Below, piece after piece: positions 62,915 to 64,000 of a stretch of DNA of 64,000 nt. The translations under genes were made by a program, and so were the position numbers. The first letter of the stretch is position 1. Each line of letters begins with the position of its first letter. The notes under the pieces were generated by a model. It ran no database searches. It saw nothing but the letters and a program-made list of their open reading frames with translations, and had not been told where the DNA came from. Source of the DNA: Sphingobium sp. AP49 (lineage in GTDB: Bacteria; Pseudomonadota; Alphaproteobacteria; Sphingomonadales; Sphingomonadaceae); the NCBI RefSeq assembly GCF_000281715.2, contig NZ_CP124576.1, forward strand, positions 1,867,501 through 1,931,500. Reading direction: 5' to 3'.

Positions 62915-64000
62915 ATGGCCCGCTATTTTATCGACAGGCCCATCTTCGCATGGGTCATCGCCATCGTCATCATGCTGGCGGGTCTGCTCGCGGTCCGGTC
63001 GCTGCCGGTCGCGCAGTTCCCGGAAATCGCCCCGCCAGCGGTGACGATCCAGACCACCTATCCCGGCGCCAACGCCCAGACGCTGGAAAGCACGACGACG
63101 CAGATCATCGAGCAGCAGCTCAAGGGTATCGACAATCTGCGTTATTTTGCGTCCACCAGCGATGGTTCGGGCAATCTGAGCATTACCCTGACCTTCGAGC
63201 AGGGTACCGATCCCGACATCGCCCAGGTGCAGGTGCAGAACAAGCTGTCGCAGGCGACCCCCCTGTTGCCGCAGGAAGTGCAGCAGCAGGGCCTGCGCGT
63301 CGGCAAGTCGACGTCCAGCTTCCTGCTGATCATGGCCGCCTATTCGGACGACGGTATCCATGACCAGGAGGACGCGGCGGACTTCATCGCGTCCAGCCTG
63401 CAGGACCCGCTGAGCCGCGTCACCGGCGTCGGCGACACCCAGTTGTTCGGCTCGCAATATGCGATGCGCATCTGGCTCGACCCCTATAAGATGGCCAATC
63501 TGGGCGTGACCACCGGCGACGTGAAGTCGGCGATCGTCGCGCAGAATGCCCAGGTGTCGGCCGGCCAGATCGGTGGTTCGCCCTCGCCCAAGGGGCAGGC
63601 GCTCAACGCCACCGTCACTGCCCAGTCGCGGCTGCGCACGCCGGAAGAATTCCGCAATATCCGCCTACGCAGCAATGCCGACGGTTCGGTCGTGCTGATG
63701 TCGGACGTTGCCAAGGTCGAACTGGGCGCGGAAACCTATGGCTTCGGTGTGAAGTTCAACGGTCATCCGGCCTCGGGATTCGGCATCAAGCTGGCGCCGG
63801 GCGCGAACGCGCTCGACACGGTGGAAGCGGTGAAGGCGCGCGTCGACCAGCTGTCGAAGAATTTCCCGAGCTGGGTCAAATATGACTTCCCGGTCGACAA
63901 TTCGACCTTCGTCAAGCTGTCGGTCGAGCAGGTCATCCATACCCTGTTCGAGGCCGTGCTGCTGGTCTTCGTCGTCATGTTCCTGTTCCTGCAGAACTGG
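62915..64000 (+). CDS. RND efflux pump inner-membrane protein (MexB/AcrB-like), N-terminal part
   Basis: ATG 62915 opens 362 in-frame codons running to the window end with no stop. The N-terminus MARYFIDRPIFAWVIAIVIM, the docking/porter regions (LPVAQFPEIAPPAVTI, QVQVQNKLSQATPLLPQEV) and the start of the second membrane helix near residue 345 fit HAE1-type RND proteins. The rest lies outside the window. Drug-range claims are not justified from this part. Confidence 0.93.
   Translation, partial: MARYFIDRPIFAWVIAIVIMLAGLLAVRSLPVAQFPEIAPPAVTIQTTYPGANAQTLESTTTQIIEQQLKGIDNLRYFASTSDGSGNLSITLTFEQGTDPDIAQVQVQNKLSQATPLLPQEVQQQGLRVGKSTSSFLLIMAAYSDDGIHDQEDAADFIASSLQDPLSRVTGVGDTQLFGSQYAMRIWLDPYKMANLGVTTGDVKSAIVAQNAQVSAGQIGGSPSPKGQALNATVTAQSRLRTPEEFRNIRLRSNADGSVVLMSDVAKVELGAETYGFGVKFNGHPASGFGIKLAPGANALDTVEAVKARVDQLSKNFPSWVKYDFPVDNSTFVKLSVEQVIHTLFEAVLLVFVVMFLFLQNW

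Noticed and set aside
61361..63457. 698-residue frame opposite the efflux genes
   Set aside because: The adaptor and pump frames on the plus strand have clear families; this one has none and overlaps three genes.

Overview
The window is about 64 kb of a GC-rich chromosome. It carries MucR, the tsaB-rimI-fur-miaB-phoH-ybeY-corC neighbourhood, split pyruvate dehydrogenase genes and many small sphingomonad-style proteins. I infer an alphaproteobacterium of the Sphingomonadaceae, probably close to Sphingobium. That rests on gene content and protein style, not on a database match.

Layout: (1) 1-5.1 kb, exopolysaccharide genes: end of wecB, a small protein, wecC, a Wza-like export lipoprotein and a Wzc-like tyrosine kinase, closed by a very long perfect hairpin terminator. 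(2) 5.2-9.7 kb, purine genes purQ, purS and purC on the minus strand with a TauE/SafE permease between them, then a Tat-exported class V aminotransferase homologue. (3) 9.7-14.2 kb, a trehalose operon (otsB, GH15 hydrolase, otsA), divergent from a LysR regulator with a T-N11-A palindrome. (4) 15.2-25.7 kb, mostly housekeeping genes: parC, a GGDEF-EAL protein, cca, NUDIX, DUF1285, GNAT, folB, a 2OG-Fe(II) oxygenase, EVE, small exported proteins and a DUF985 cupin. (5) 25.7-32.0 kb, an accessory region. Two tandem DnaA boxes and a structured intergenic stretch lead to a 5.7-kb segment flanked by the two halves of one tRNA-Thr gene. The segment carries a prolyl oligopeptidase, a DUF418 protein, a winged-helix protein, a TPR fragment and its own intact tRNA-Thr(UGU). 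(6) 32.0-36.5 kb, a glycosyltransferase-rarA-DUF429 operon, an HVA1/TUDOR protein and a MOSC protein, followed by about 1 kb of gene-poor DNA. (7) 37.5-44.6 kb, a universal stress protein, pdhC-thioesterase-lpd, a PAP2 phosphatase whose first codons form a terminator, a DUF2142 membrane protein and a two-domain CatB-like acetyltransferase. (8) 44.6-52.2 kb, the minus-strand corC, ybeY, phoH, miaB, acyltransferase, fur, mucR, rimI, tsaB and nfuA block. (9) 52.3-64.0 kb, DUF4328, PNPOx-like, RhlE, M16 peptidase, amidohydrolase plus glycosyltransferase, and a TetR-controlled RND efflux operon cut by the window end.

The most striking observation is the split tRNA-Thr(UGU). The 3' half (26202-26246) and 5' half (31960-31991) lie on the same strand and together would give a 75-nt tRNA cut at the anticodon loop. 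An intact but different tRNA-Thr(UGU) sits inside the intervening segment. This suggests an island that broke the resident tRNA gene and supplies a substitute, so the host may no longer be able to lose it. No integrase is visible. Other points are a terminator inside the PAP2 reading frame, a CatB-like protein where lnt often follows corC, and several unlisted small genes with good ribosome-binding sites.
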